This document shows, piece by piece, positions 8,464-17,259 of a DNA stretch of 64,000 nucleotides. Positions within the stretch are counted from its first letter, which is position 1. The number at the start of each line of letters is the position of its first letter. The notes under the pieces were generated by a model, which was not told the DNA's origin, did not search any database, and saw only the letters and a list, made by a program, of their open reading frames with translations. Source of the DNA: Gordonia neofelifaecis NRRL B-59395 (lineage in GTDB: Bacteria > Actinomycetota > Actinomycetes > Mycobacteriales > Mycobacteriaceae); NCBI RefSeq assembly GCF_000192435.1, contig NZ_AEUD01000004.1, positions 1-64,000 of the forward strand, given 5' to 3'. The position numbers and the translations under genes were made by a program.

Positions 8464-8540
8464 GACCGAAAACGTCCCCGTGAGTGGCGGCGGAGGGCTA
8501 TCTGCCCTCGGCCGCCCTCGCGGGGACGTTTCGTTCGGTC
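8464..8540 (+). terminator. Large hairpin terminator after alcohol dehydrogenase
   Basis: GACCGAA-AACGTCCCCG (8464-8480) pairs with CGGGGACGTT-TCG-TTCGGTC (8521-8540), with a 3-nt bulge. An inner stem (GAGGGC with GCCCTC) fills the loop. No strong T-run follows. Confidence 0.65.
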
Positions 8541-8599
8541 TGTCGGCGGGTGACGTGGCGGTGGGCTATGGTCGCGGGAGTTGAACCGGGGGAGACGCC

Positions 8600-8983
8600 G
8601 TGCGTGAGTTGACCAACGACGATCTGGGGCTGCTGCTCTCGCTGTTCGCGGTGCTGCTGCTGGCCTTCGCGGCCAACTTCCACTTCTCGCGGAAGGCGGT
8701 GCGCCGCCACCGCGCCGCGGCGAGCGCGTTCGTGTTGCTCAGCTTCCTCGGCGAACTGTCGACGGTGATCGCGCTGCTGCTGACCTGGATCGCGCTGTGG
8801 AGTCCGGCGGCCTGGGACCGCATCGACGATCTACTGGTGTTCGTTCCGGGCACCGTCGCGATCGGGTGCGCGGTGGTCCTCACGGTCGAGTCCGTGTACG
8901 CGCGATCGATCCAGATCATCCGGGCCGAGCGGGACACGGCGGTCGACGTGGACCCGCGCGAGGGCGACGGGCCGCGCCATTAG
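8600..8983 (+). CDS. Small three-span membrane protein, unknown
   Basis: A 127-residue protein with three likely membrane helices at about 8-26, 43-67 and 79-100, a basic loop (RKAVRRHR) after the first and an acidic soluble tail. The GTG start has GGGGGAG upstream. I do not recognise the family and see no catalytic motif. It is followed by another multi-span protein gene in the same direction after 155 bp. It may be a structural or accessory membrane component. Confidence 0.65.
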   Translation: MRELTNDDLGLLLSLFAVLLLAFAANFHFSRKAVRRHRAAASAFVLLSFLGELSTVIALLLTWIALWSPAAWDRIDDLLVFVPGTVAIGCAVVLTVESVYARSIQIIRAERDTAVDVDPREGDGPRH

Positions 8984-9138
8984 GTGGGTGCGCGTGTCCA
9001 CGAGCCGGCGTCGGTGACGAAACCACTGGTCGCAGTCGGTCGCGCCGAAATTTTAGTTCCTGTCGTGTCTGCGCCGGTCGGACCCGCGGCCGTGTCCTAA
9101 TCTGATCGAGTCCGGCCGATGGTCGAAGTGGGGGAGAG

Positions 9139-10071
9139 ATGGCAGAGAAGAAGAGTCCGCGCTCGCGCGCCGAGCGAGGTGCCGAGATCGCCGAGCACGA
9201 GACCGTGGCGGGCGGCGCCTTCCAGGCCTCGCCGGAGGCCGAGTCGGCCGCGCTGCGGTTGCGCATCGTCGCGGCCTTGCTGTGGGCGGTGGCGATCGCC
9301 GGGGAGGTGGTCGCGATCCTCTGGGTGCTGCGCCAGGATCCGATCAAGATGTGGCTGCTGATCGTGATGATCGTCGTCATCGGCGCGTTCGCGGTCGGCG
9401 GCTCGTTGCTCTGGAAGAAGGCCAACCGTCTCGACCCGGCGTCGGAGAAGGACAAGGTCCGATTCTTCGTCCAGAACCAGCTCGGCGTCATCATCACGGT
9501 GATCGCCTTCCTGCCGCTGATCGTGCTGATCTTTCTGAACAAGGATCTGGACGGTAAGCAGAAGGGGATCGCGGGCGGGGTCGCGATAGTCGTCGCCGTC
9601 CTCGTCGGCGCGGCGAGTGCGGACTGGAACCCGCCGTCGGTGGAGCAGTACAGCGTCGAGACGAACGTGGTGCAGCAGCTGACCGGCGAGAACGAGGTGT
9701 ACTACACCAAGGGCGGTTCGGTGTTCCACGTCTGCGCGGATGTGCCCGATCTCCGGCGGTCCAAGCAGATCTCGGCCGGCACCGTCGAGCAGGCGCACGC
9801 CGATGGCAAGGACCGGCTCACCAAGAAATGGGTCTCGGAGGCGATCAACAACTGCGGCATCCCGGCGGCGAAGGTCGACCAGGTGCTCGGTGACGTCGAC
9901 GACGTGACCACCACCCTCGACGAGGACCAGTTCACCACCGGTGCCGACGGCAAGCCCGCGGTGAATGCGGAGGTGGAGAGGTCCGCGCCCGCTCCGGCCT
10001 CGACGCCGCGTGCCACGAGCAGCCGGACCCCGAGCACCGGACCCGCAGCTTCCAGCAGGCCGGCGGCCTGA
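9139..10071 (+). CDS. Four-span membrane protein with soluble C-terminal domain, unknown
   Basis: A 310-residue protein with a charged N-terminus and likely membrane helices at about 42-64, 71-92, 115-134 and 143-161. A C-terminal region of some 145 residues follows, probably outside the cell. That region begins WNPPSVEQYS, contains two cysteines (VFHVCADV, INNCGIP) that could form a disulfide, and ends in a Ser/Thr/Pro/Ala-rich tail typical of exported actinobacterial proteins. GGGGGAG precedes the ATG. I do not recognise a family. A cell-envelope role is inferred from topology. Confidence 0.72.
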   Translation: MAEKKSPRSRAERGAEIAEHETVAGGAFQASPEAESAALRLRIVAALLWAVAIAGEVVAILWVLRQDPIKMWLLIVMIVVIGAFAVGGSLLWKKANRLDPASEKDKVRFFVQNQLGVIITVIAFLPLIVLIFLNKDLDGKQKGIAGGVAIVVAVLVGAASADWNPPSVEQYSVETNVVQQLTGENEVYYTKGGSVFHVCADVPDLRRSKQISAGTVEQAHADGKDRLTKKWVSEAINNCGIPAAKVDQVLGDVDDVTTTLDEDQFTTGADGKPAVNAEVERSAPAPASTPRATSSRTPSTGPAASSRPAA

Positions 10072-10117
10072 CCGCAGCGGTGGTCGAGCCCGCGGAGGGG
10101 GCCAGTAGGCTCGCAGC

Positions 10118-10939
10118 GTGAGGTCTCTGAGCGCGCTGTCCGAATGGCCCGTCGACAATGTTGCGGCGGTGGTGCTCACCGTCGACGGGATCCGGGGAAG
10201 CCACGGTGACACCTGGAGGGTGTACGAACTCGCCTCGGTGACCAAGCTGTTGGTCGCGCAGGCCGTGCTGGTCGCGGTCGAAGAGGGCGCCGTCGAACTC
10301 GACACCCCCGCCGGACCCCCGGGTGCGACCGTCGCGCATCTGCTCGCTCACGCGTCCGGCCTGGCCTTCGACAGCAGTGAGGCCGTGGCCGGTGTCGCCG
10401 AGCAACGGATCTATTCGAGCGCGGGCTTCGAGGTGCTCGCGCAGACCGTCGAGGAGGCGGCGGGCATCGCCTTCGCCGACTACCTCGACGAGGCCGTGTG
10501 CGCCCCGCTCGGGATGAGCGCGACCGGACTCTTCGGACCGGCGGGTCATGCGGCACGATCGACCGCCGCGGATCTGACGCGGTTCGCCGCGGATCTGCTC
10601 GCGCCGCGGCTCGTGTCGCCGGACCTCGCCGCCGCGGCGACGACCGTCCAGTTCCCGGGGCTGGACGGATTCGTGCCCGGATACGGAAAGCACCGTCCGA
10701 ACGACTGGGGTCTCGGTTTCGAGATCCGAAGTCGCAAGAGCCCCCATTGGACCGCCCCGGGACACTCGCCCCGCACCTTCGGCCACTTCGGTCAGGCCGG
10801 CACATACCTCTGGGTGGATCCGGACCGCGCGGCTGCGGCCGTCGTGCTGACCGATCGGCCTTTCGGGGCCTGGGCGAAGCCTCTCTGGAGTGAGTTCAAC
10901 CAGACGATCATCGAGGAACTGGACGCCTCGGCCGGGTAG
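10118..10939 (+). CDS. Serine hydrolase, class C beta-lactamase/PBP-like
   Basis: This 273-residue protein has the class C beta-lactamase-like signature: nucleophile motif SVTK at 40-43, YSS at 99-101 in the place of YxN, and HFGQAG near residue 226 in the place of the KTG motif. It is shorter than usual (about 350-400 residues) and has no signal peptide, so it is probably cytoplasmic. Members of this group are esterases or peptidases as often as beta-lactamases; the substrate is unknown. It has a GTG start and stands alone between an unknown membrane protein and the release-factor-like gene. Confidence 0.75.
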   Translation: MRSLSALSEWPVDNVAAVVLTVDGIRGSHGDTWRVYELASVTKLLVAQAVLVAVEEGAVELDTPAGPPGATVAHLLAHASGLAFDSSEAVAGVAEQRIYSSAGFEVLAQTVEEAAGIAFADYLDEAVCAPLGMSATGLFGPAGHAARSTAADLTRFAADLLAPRLVSPDLAAAATTVQFPGLDGFVPGYGKHRPNDWGLGFEIRSRKSPHWTAPGHSPRTFGHFGQAGTYLWVDPDRAAAAVVLTDRPFGAWAKPLWSEFNQTIIEELDASAG

Positions 10940-11037
10940 CCTCGGAAACAGAACGCGGTCGCATCCTCTGCCGATGTCGTCGGGTGTTCGCCCGCGTACG
11001 CCGCGTTCGCACCTGAGAAACTCAAGGAGGCTTGTTC

Positions 11038-12162
11038 GTGGCTCGCTATGATTTTCCGACTACGACGGAGTTGCTCGAACTGGGCTCACCGCGCGATCAC
11101 GCGGTGACCGTCTACGCGCAGGCCAACGCCGCGCAGTACGACCTGGCGCGCACCACCGTCAAGAGCGCGATGGACCGGGCGGTGCGATCCGTCCGCAACG
11201 GCGGTGGCAACCACGCGATAGAAGCGGCCCTGCACGACCGGACCACCGAGGTGCTGGCCGACGAGGGATGGCGGAAGCTGTCGCGGTCGTTGGCGGTGTT
11301 CGTGACGCCCGAGCGGGCGGAGATGTTCGTGCTGCCGAACGAATTCGAGAACCAGTTGCAGGTCGGCAGCTTCTTCGACGTCGGTCAGCTGGTGCGTTCG
11401 ATAGCGACTCCGCAGCGGGCCTTCGCCCTCACCCTTTCTGCGGATGGATGGAACCTGTGGCGCGCCACCGGTTCCGAACTCGTCACCGAGGTCGACGTGG
11501 CCGCGGAAGGCATCGCCGACGTCGCCGACGCCACCAACCGGGCCACCGTGCGCGGACGCGGCCACGTCGGCAGGCTGCACGGTGACGAGGGAGCCAAGGC
11601 GTTGCTCGAGAAGTACGCCAAACGAGTGCATGAAGCCGTGGTCAAGGCAGTCGACGCCGAGGATCCCGCGGCGCATCTGCCGCTGTTCCTGTTCGCCGCC
11701 GACCCGCTGCTCGACATGTACGCCAACCTCGACCGCGGGCGGCGCGAACTGGCTCCGGTCCCCGGGAGTCCGGACGAGCTGACCGCTGCGCAGATCGACG
11801 AACGCATCCGGCAGGACCTCGCCGACATCAATGCCCGACGGGCGAACAGTACGGTCGACACGATCGGCGACGGCGTCTCCAAGGGCATCGTCGCGACCGA
11901 CCTCGTGGATATCGCCCGCGCGGCGGTCGGCGGCAACGTCGACACGCTGGTCTACGACTTCACCGTCGACGTGCTCGGTCGTCTCGACGACCAGACCGGC
12001 GACCTCGTCTACCGCGACGACGGCTACGACCTCCTCTCGCGCATCGCGGTCTGGGTGCTGCAGACCGGTGGTCACGTGATTCCGGTGCGCGCGGACGACG
12101 TGGTCTCCGAGGTGTGGAATCGGACGGCGGTGGCGCGATTGCGGTATCCGCTGAGCCAGTAG
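11038..12162 (+). CDS. Bacterial aeRF-like (BaeRF-type) protein
   Basis: A 374-residue protein resembling bacterial relatives of archaeo-eukaryotic release factor 1. The N-terminal part carries LSRSLAVFVTPERAEMF. The middle has PLFLFAADPLLDMYANL, and the C-terminal eL30e-like domain has VDTLVYDFTVDVLGRL and GGHVIPVR. Such proteins are proposed to act at ribosomes, but none of this subgroup is well characterised to my knowledge. GTG 11038 is chosen because AGGAGG ends 7 nt upstream; an in-frame TTG at 11032 would be too close. It is monocistronic, followed by a strong hairpin. Family call is moderate. Confidence 0.65.
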   Translation: MARYDFPTTTELLELGSPRDHAVTVYAQANAAQYDLARTTVKSAMDRAVRSVRNGGGNHAIEAALHDRTTEVLADEGWRKLSRSLAVFVTPERAEMFVLPNEFENQLQVGSFFDVGQLVRSIATPQRAFALTLSADGWNLWRATGSELVTEVDVAAEGIADVADATNRATVRGRGHVGRLHGDEGAKALLEKYAKRVHEAVVKAVDAEDPAAHLPLFLFAADPLLDMYANLDRGRRELAPVPGSPDELTAAQIDERIRQDLADINARRANSTVDTIGDGVSKGIVATDLVDIARAAVGGNVDTLVYDFTVDVLGRLDDQTGDLVYRDDGYDLLSRIAVWVLQTGGHVIPVRADDVVSEVWNRTAVARLRYPLSQ

Positions 12163-12179
12163 TCGACCCGGACACGACA

Positions 12180-12208
12180 CGGCCGCCCCGAGACTCTCGG
12201 GGCGGCCG
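12180..12208. terminator. Bidirectional hairpin terminator
   Basis: CGGCCGCCCCGAGA and its exact complement form a perfect 13-14-bp stem, followed rightwards by TTTCT. It separates the converging release-factor-like and DUF3145 genes. Confidence 0.85.
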
Positions 12209-12237
12209 TTTCTCGTCGATGAGGCGGAGACGCCGGT

Positions 12238-12756
12238 TCAGCCGACGCGCTGGCTCAGCCAGGTGACCTCGGCGCCGATTCCGCCCATGCGGTAGGTCTC
12301 GAGCGCTTCGTCCCAGGCGGTGCCGAGGATCGCGTCGAGCCCACCGGCGATGCCCGCGCTGTCGGGTTGGGCGTCCATCAGGGCCCGCAGTTGCATCTCA
12401 CCGACGATTACGTCGCCGTTGGCGCCGGTGGAGCCGCGCCACAGGCCGAGCCCCGGAATGTGGCAGAACCGTTCGCCGTCGACGCCGTCGCTGGGATTCT
12501 CGGTGACCTCGAAGACGAGACCGGGCCATTCGCGCAGCGCCGTCGTCAGTCGCGCGCCCGTGCCGACGGGACCTGCCCAGTCGACGGTCGCACGCATCCG
12601 TCCGGGTTCGGCCTCCTGCGCCGACCACTTCAGGTCGGCCCGTGCATTCAGGGTCGACGAGAGCGCCCACTCGACATGCGGGCACAGCGCGACGGGAGAG
12701 GCGTGGACATACACCACACCGCTCGTCAGGTCCGCAAACTGATTCAGATTGCGCAC
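12238..12756 (-). CDS. DUF3145 family protein
   Basis: A 172-residue soluble protein matching my recollection of the actinobacterial DUF3145 family, whose members are about this length. Features include SGVVYVHASPVALCPHVEW near the N-terminus, a central W-rich part (DWAGPVGTGARL, REWPGLVFEVTENP) and the C-terminal WDEALETYRMGGIGAEVTWL. No catalytic motif is evident. It lies downstream of accD6 but is separated from it by a strong hairpin, so it has its own promoter in 12757-12930. Function unknown. Confidence 0.8.
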   Translation of the reverse strand: MRNLNQFADLTSGVVYVHASPVALCPHVEWALSSTLNARADLKWSAQEAEPGRMRATVDWAGPVGTGARLTTALREWPGLVFEVTENPSDGVDGERFCHIPGLGLWRGSTGANGDVIVGEMQLRALMDAQPDSAGIAGGLDAILGTAWDEALETYRMGGIGAEVTWLSQRVG

Positions 12757-12930
12757 TTTCTCACCTCCGGTTCGACGAGGAACGTCTTCCCCAAGCGCAC
12801 CTACGCCGGAACCCGGATATCACACTGCTGATACAAAGTATGCCTTGTGATGTGCGTGTTGCGCCAGTTCTTTCTGTGGCGGATGTGTTGGAACCGTAGT
12901 GGTGACCACCGAACGGAGCTGGGTCGGGGA

Positions 12931-12972
12931 CGACGAGGTCCCCGGAGCCAGGGGCATCCGGGGACCTCGTCG
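12931..12972 (-). terminator. Terminator of the FAS-II operon
   Basis: A perfect 16-bp inverted repeat (CGACGAGGTCCCCGGA and its complement) with a 10-nt loop starts 24 bp beyond the accD6 stop codon. There is no T-run, as is common in actinobacteria. Confidence 0.75.
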
Positions 12973-12995
12973 AACTGGCGCGCTGTCAGTTCACA

Positions 12996-14447
12996 TCACA
13001 GCGGGATGTTCTTGTGGCGGCCGCGGCGCGCCGGTGCCGAAGCGAGCGCCTCGGCGATGATGCTGCGAGTCTTGGCGGGATCGATGATCTCGTCGACGAC
13101 GCCGATCGACTGCGCGCGGCCGACGCCGCCCGCGATCTGCTCGTGCTCCACGGCGAGACGCTCGTGCAGTTCCTCGCGCTCTTCCTCGGGAGCGGCGGCG
13201 AGGGTCTTCTTGTGCAGGATGCCGACGGCCGCCTTGGCGCCCATCACGGCGACCTCGGAGCCGGGCCATGCGAAGACGGCGGTGGCACCGAGCGCCCGCG
13301 AATTCATGGCGATGTAGGCACCGCCGTAGATCTTGCGGGTCACCAGGGTGACGCGGGGGACCGAGCACTCGGCGAACGAGTGGAGGAGCTTGGCGCCGCG
13401 GCGCACGACGCCGTTCCACTCCTGGCCGACGCCCGGGAGGTAGCCGGGGACGTCGGTGACGACGATGATCGGCACACCGAAGGCGTCGCACAGGCGGACG
13501 AACCGGGAGGCCTTCTCAGCGGCCTCCGAGTTCAGGCAGCCGCCCATGCGCAGCGGGTTGTTCGCGACGATGCCGACGCTTCGGCCCGCGAGGCGACCGA
13601 AGCCGACGGTGATGTTCGGGGCCCACTTGGCCTGGAACTCCTCGAACGTCGTGACCTCGGTCTTGTCGTCGGCCGCGAGCTGCGTGTCGAGCATGGCCTC
13701 GATGATCGGGTGGACGTCGTAGGCGCGGCGGTTGGACTCGGGGAGCAGAGCGCGGAGGTCGGTGTCGCCGGCCTCGGCCTTCTCTCGGTTGAAGTGTCCC
13801 TGCTGGGAGAAGGTGCTGACCAGACGGCGGGCGCGCCAGTAGGCGTCCGCCTCGGAGTCCGCGGTGATGTGGCTGACGCCGGAGCGCTTGCCGTGCGTGT
13901 GCGGGCCGCCGAGCGACTCCATGTCCACCTGCTCGCCGGTGACGCTCTTGACCACGTCGGGACCGGTCACGAAGACGCGGCCCTCGGGGGCCATGATGAC
14001 GACGTCGGTCAGCGCCGGACCGTATGCAGCACCGCCGGCGGCGAACCCGACCACCACGGAGATCTGCGGCACGTAGCCGGAGGCACGCACCATGGCCTCG
14101 AACACGCCCCCCACAGCGTGCAGGGCTTCGACGCCCTCGGCCAGTCGTGCGCCGCCCGAATGCCAGATGCCCACGACGGGCGTCTGCTCGGCGATGGCGG
14201 TGTCGATCGCGTTCACGATGTGAGCGCAACCGACGATCCCCATGGCACCGCCCATCACGGTGCCATCGGTGCAATAGGAGACGGTGCGGACACCGTTGAC
14301 GTCGCCGATCGCTGCGAGCACACCCGACTTGTCACGGGGGTGCAGCAGCTCGACGGTTCCGTCGTCGAAGAAGCTAGTCAAACGCAGCAACGGATCACGA
14401 GGATCGGTTGCCTCCTCACGGCCGGGGATGGGTGCCAGTGTGGTCAT
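12996..14447 (-). CDS. accD6: Acyl-CoA carboxylase beta subunit (AccD6)
   Basis: A 483-residue biotin-dependent carboxyltransferase subunit that makes malonyl-CoA for fatty and mycolic acid synthesis together with a biotinylated alpha subunit encoded elsewhere. The two crotonase-fold halves carry the oxyanion-hole stretches FAAGGAAYGPALTD (N half) and KIYGGAYIAMNSRALGA (C half). It is the last gene of the fabD-acpM-kasA operon, 29 bp after kasA, with GGAG before its ATG. That position and the length fit AccD6 rather than AccD4 or AccD5. Regulation is presumably by MabR at the operon promoter. Confidence 0.92.
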   Translation of the reverse strand: MTTLAPIPGREEATDPRDPLLRLTSFFDDGTVELLHPRDKSGVLAAIGDVNGVRTVSYCTDGTVMGGAMGIVGCAHIVNAIDTAIAEQTPVVGIWHSGGARLAEGVEALHAVGGVFEAMVRASGYVPQISVVVGFAAGGAAYGPALTDVVIMAPEGRVFVTGPDVVKSVTGEQVDMESLGGPHTHGKRSGVSHITADSEADAYWRARRLVSTFSQQGHFNREKAEAGDTDLRALLPESNRRAYDVHPIIEAMLDTQLAADDKTEVTTFEEFQAKWAPNITVGFGRLAGRSVGIVANNPLRMGGCLNSEAAEKASRFVRLCDAFGVPIIVVTDVPGYLPGVGQEWNGVVRRGAKLLHSFAECSVPRVTLVTRKIYGGAYIAMNSRALGATAVFAWPGSEVAVMGAKAAVGILHKKTLAAAPEEEREELHERLAVEHEQIAGGVGRAQSIGVVDEIIDPAKTRSIIAEALASAPARRGRHKNIPL

Positions 14448-14476
14448 CGGGTTCTCCTATGCGGGGGTTTTGGGGA

Positions 14477-15742
14477 TCAGTATCGGCCGAATGCCAAGGC
14501 CACGTTGTGCCCACCGAATCCGAAGGAGTTGCTCAGCGCGTAGTCGATCTGTCCGCGGCGAGCCTCACCGTGCACGACGTCGATGTCGCCGCACTCCGGA
14601 TCCTGGTTCTCCAGATTCAGCGTCGGGGGAATGACGGAGTCCTCCACCGACTTGATGGTCAGGACGGCTTCGAGGGCGCCGACGGCACCGATCGAATGTC
14701 CCAGGGCTGACTTGGGCGCGTAGATGGCTGCGTGGTTGCCCACGGCGGCCTGGATGCCCAGCGATTCTGCGGTGTCGCCGATGGGGGTCGACGTCGCATG
14801 CGCATTGACGTGCGTGATGTCCGACTTCTGCAGGCCCGCGGTCTGCAGCGATCGGATCATCGCGCGGGTGTTGCCCTGGCCCGACGGGTCCGGTGCAACG
14901 AGGTGGAAACCGTCCGACGTGATGCCGGAGCCCAGCAGTCGAGCGTGGATGTGAGCACCGCGCGCCTTGGCGTGGTCCTCGCGCTCGAGGATGAGCATGG
15001 CGGCCGCTTCACCGAAGACGAAGCCGTCGCGGTCCTTATCGAAGGGGCGCGACGCGGCCGCGGGGTCGTCGTTCCGCGTGCTCATCGCGCGCATCATGCT
15101 GAACGCGGCGATCGGCACAGCGTCGATGTGTCCCTCGACTCCGCCGCACATGATCATGTCGGCGTCGCCCATCACGATGTGGCGCCACGCGTGAGCGATG
15201 GCCTCCGCACCCGACGAGCAGGCCGAGACCGGCGTGATGACACCGGCGCGAGCACCGATGTTCAGGCCGGCGACGGCGGCGGGACCGTTCGGCATCGACA
15301 TCGAGACGGCCAGCGGCGAGACCTTGCGGTAGTTACCGGTCTCGGTGAGCGCACGGTCGGCGTCGATCAGCGAATCCGCGCCGCCGATGCCGGTGCCGAG
15401 CACGACGCCGAGACGATCGGGATCGACCTCGGGTTCGCCGGCCTGCGCCCAGAGGCGCTTGCTCATCACATGCGACATCCGCTCGACGTACGACATCCGT
15501 CGCGCCTCGATACGGGTGACCTCGTTGGTCGGATCCTCGACGAGGCGACCACCGATGCTGACCGGCAGGTTGTACTGACTGACGAAATCGTCGGTCAGCT
15601 CCCGAATGCCGGACTTACCGGCGACGAGATTTTCCCAGGTCGTGTCGAGATCGGCCCCCAGGGACGTGGTGGCGACCATCGAGGTCACCACCACGCTAGG
15701 GAACTCCCCACCGCGAGTGGAAAAGTCACGAAGCTCGGTCAT
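14477..15742 (-). CDS. kasA: Beta-ketoacyl-ACP synthase (KasA)
   Basis: A 421-residue FAS-II condensing enzyme that extends acyl-AcpM with malonyl-AcpM. The catalytic set is intact: Cys175 in [10 protein letters not shown], His315 in NAHATST, Lys344 and His349 in [13 protein letters not shown], and the glycine-rich loop FGFGGHN near the end. Each lies four residues beyond the remembered positions in M. tuberculosis KasA. It starts one base after the acpM stop, so the two are translationally linked. Only one such synthase is in this operon; the second enzyme, KasB, is absent and accD6 follows directly. Confidence 0.94.
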   Translation of the reverse strand: MTELRDFSTRGGEFPSVVVTSMVATTSLGADLDTTWENLVAGKSGIRELTDDFVSQYNLPVSIGGRLVEDPTNEVTRIEARRMSYVERMSHVMSKRLWAQAGEPEVDPDRLGVVLGTGIGGADSLIDADRALTETGNYRKVSPLAVSMSMPNGPAAVAGLNIGARAGVITPVSACSSGAEAIAHAWRHIVMGDADMIMCGGVEGHIDAVPIAAFSMMRAMSTRNDDPAAASRPFDKDRDGFVFGEAAAMLILEREDHAKARGAHIHARLLGSGITSDGFHLVAPDPSGQGNTRAMIRSLQTAGLQKSDITHVNAHATSTPIGDTAESLGIQAAVGNHAAIYAPKSALGHSIGAVGALEAVLTIKSVEDSVIPPTLNLENQDPECGDIDVVHGEARRGQIDYALSNSFGFGGHNVALAFGRY

Positions 15743-15743
15743 G

Positions 15744-16046
15744 CTAGGCCTGGCCGCCCTCGATCTGGGCGGCGATGGCTGCAGCGGTCTCGGGGTTCTC
15801 GGCCTCGAGCTTCTGGACGTAGGCGACGGTGTCGCCGACGGTGCGCAGGCTGGCGAGATCCTCGTCCGGCACCTTGACGCCGTACTTGTCCTCGACCTGA
15901 ACGGCGATCTCGACCATCGACAGCGAGTCGATGTCCAGGTCGTCGACGAACGACTTCTCCAGGGTCACCTCCGACGGCTCGATGCCGGTGACTTCCTCGA
16001 TGATCTCGGCGATGCCTGCGACGAGCTGTTCCTGAGTGGCGGCCAC
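15744..16046 (-). CDS. acpM: Meromycolate extension acyl carrier protein (AcpM)
   Basis: A 100-residue acyl carrier protein. The phosphopantetheine attachment site is Ser41 in [11 protein letters not shown]. It is longer than ordinary 75-80-residue ACPs because of a C-terminal extension (from about 82, [18 protein letters not shown]), the hallmark of mycobacterial AcpM. It carries growing acyl chains between FabD, KasA and the reductive FAS-II enzymes. It sits between fabD (106-bp gap) and kasA (1-bp gap). The ATG is preceded by AAGGGAG. Confidence 0.95.
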   Translation of the reverse strand: MAATQEQLVAGIAEIIEEVTGIEPSEVTLEKSFVDDLDIDSLSMVEIAVQVEDKYGVKVPDEDLASLRTVGDTVAYVQKLEAENPETAAAIAAQIEGGQA

Positions 16047-16152
16047 GATGTGGCTCCCTTCTTCGTTGCGTACTGCTTATGGGTGTTCCGGAGTCAGCGT
16101 GTGCTGAGTGGACGGGCCGTTGGGCCTTCCGGGGGTCGGGTGCTGCCGACCG

Positions 16153-17079
16153 CTATCCAAGTCCTGGGAGGTCCTCCAGATCTGCTGGGACCTTGACGGC
16201 GCGCGACGGCACGCCCTTCAATTCGCGCTTGGCGATGCCGACGAGCGTTCCGCCCGGTGCGAGCTCGACGATGGCGTCGGTGCCCGCGTCGCGGAGCGTC
16301 TCTGAACACAGATCCCAGCGAACGGGGCTGGTGACCTGCGTGACGAGGCGACCGAGCACCTCGGCACCGCTGGTCACCGGCTTGCCGTCGGCGTTCGACA
16401 GCAATGTCCGGTTGGGATCGGCCGGGCTCATGGTGGCGGCCGCGGCGGCGACGGCGTCCTGAGCGGGCGCCATGTATCGGGTGTGGAAGGCGCCGGCGAC
16501 AGCGAGCTTGCGGATGCGGGCTTTCGCGGGCGGATCGGCGATCAGCTTCTCGATCGCGACGACGGATCCGGCCGCGACGATCTGACCCTTGGCGTTCCGG
16601 TTCGCCGGAACCAGGTCGAGGTCGTCGAGCCGAGTGAGCACCTCGGCTTCGTCGCCGCCGAGGATCGCCGCCATGGTGGTCTCTTCGAGTGCACAGGCCT
16701 TGGCCATCTCGGCACCGCGGATCCCGGCCAGCACCATCGCCTCGTCGGCCGAGAGGACGCCGGCGATCGCCGCAGCGGCGACCTCGCCGATGGAATGGCC
16801 GGCGATGACGGTGTCGGCGGGCAGTTCGCCGTGCTTGCTCGTCAGGGCGTCGAACGACAGCAGGGCCGCGGCGACGACGAGGGGCTGGGTGACCGCGGTG
16901 TCGGTGATCTCCTCCGCGGTCGCGGTGGTACCGAGCCGGGCCAGGTCCAAGCCGACCGCGTCAGACCACGCGGCGACACGGTCGCGGGCCCCGGGCAGCT
17001 CCAACCATTCGGTGAGCATGCCGGGTGTCTGTGAGCCCTGTCCGGGCGCAAGCAACGAAAGCACGTGACTAGGGAACAC
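16153..17079 (-). CDS. fabD: Malonyl-CoA:ACP transacylase (FabD)
   Basis: A 308-residue malonyl transferase that loads malonate from CoA onto AcpM. The N-terminal LLAPGQGSQ and the nucleophile elbow GHSIGEVAA (Ser96) are present, with the catalytic His in GAFHTRYM. It is the first gene of the FAS-II operon, about 50 bp from the candidate MabR operator. GTG 17079 has GAGG at suitable spacing; an in-frame GTG at 17064 would give the more usual short N-terminus, so the start is uncertain by five codons. Confidence 0.93.
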   Translation of the reverse strand: MFPSHVLSLLAPGQGSQTPGMLTEWLELPGARDRVAAWSDAVGLDLARLGTTATAEEITDTAVTQPLVVAAALLSFDALTSKHGELPADTVIAGHSIGEVAAAAIAGVLSADEAMVLAGIRGAEMAKACALEETTMAAILGGDEAEVLTRLDDLDLVPANRNAKGQIVAAGSVVAIEKLIADPPAKARIRKLAVAGAFHTRYMAPAQDAVAAAAATMSPADPNRTLLSNADGKPVTSGAEVLGRLVTQVTSPVRWDLCSETLRDAGTDAIVELAPGGTLVGIAKRELKGVPSRAVKVPADLEDLPGLG

Positions 17080-17130
17080 CTTTTCGGGACCTCGCAGGGG
17101 TGTTGCTGGGTACTAACCTTGGTATCGATC

Positions 17131-17149
17131 TTTGTAGGGTTCCTACAAA
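17131..17149. promoter_or_regulatory. Candidate MabR operator upstream of the FAS-II operon
   Basis: TTTGTAGG-N3-CCTACAAA is a perfect 8-bp inverted repeat in the mabR-fabD gap, 52 bp before the fabD start codon and probably overlapping the promoter. MabR of M. tuberculosis is known to bind an inverted repeat in the FAS-II promoter; equivalence here is inferred from position and symmetry. Confidence 0.7.
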
Positions 17150-17259
17150 TGTGACGTTGTCGGTGTTCCCATCGTCATCGGCCTGAGATCCGTTACCGCC
17201 TTGTCGTCATTTTTCTCCGAGCTGGGCCGATACGCCGCAACGACCGTGGCGAGTGTTAC

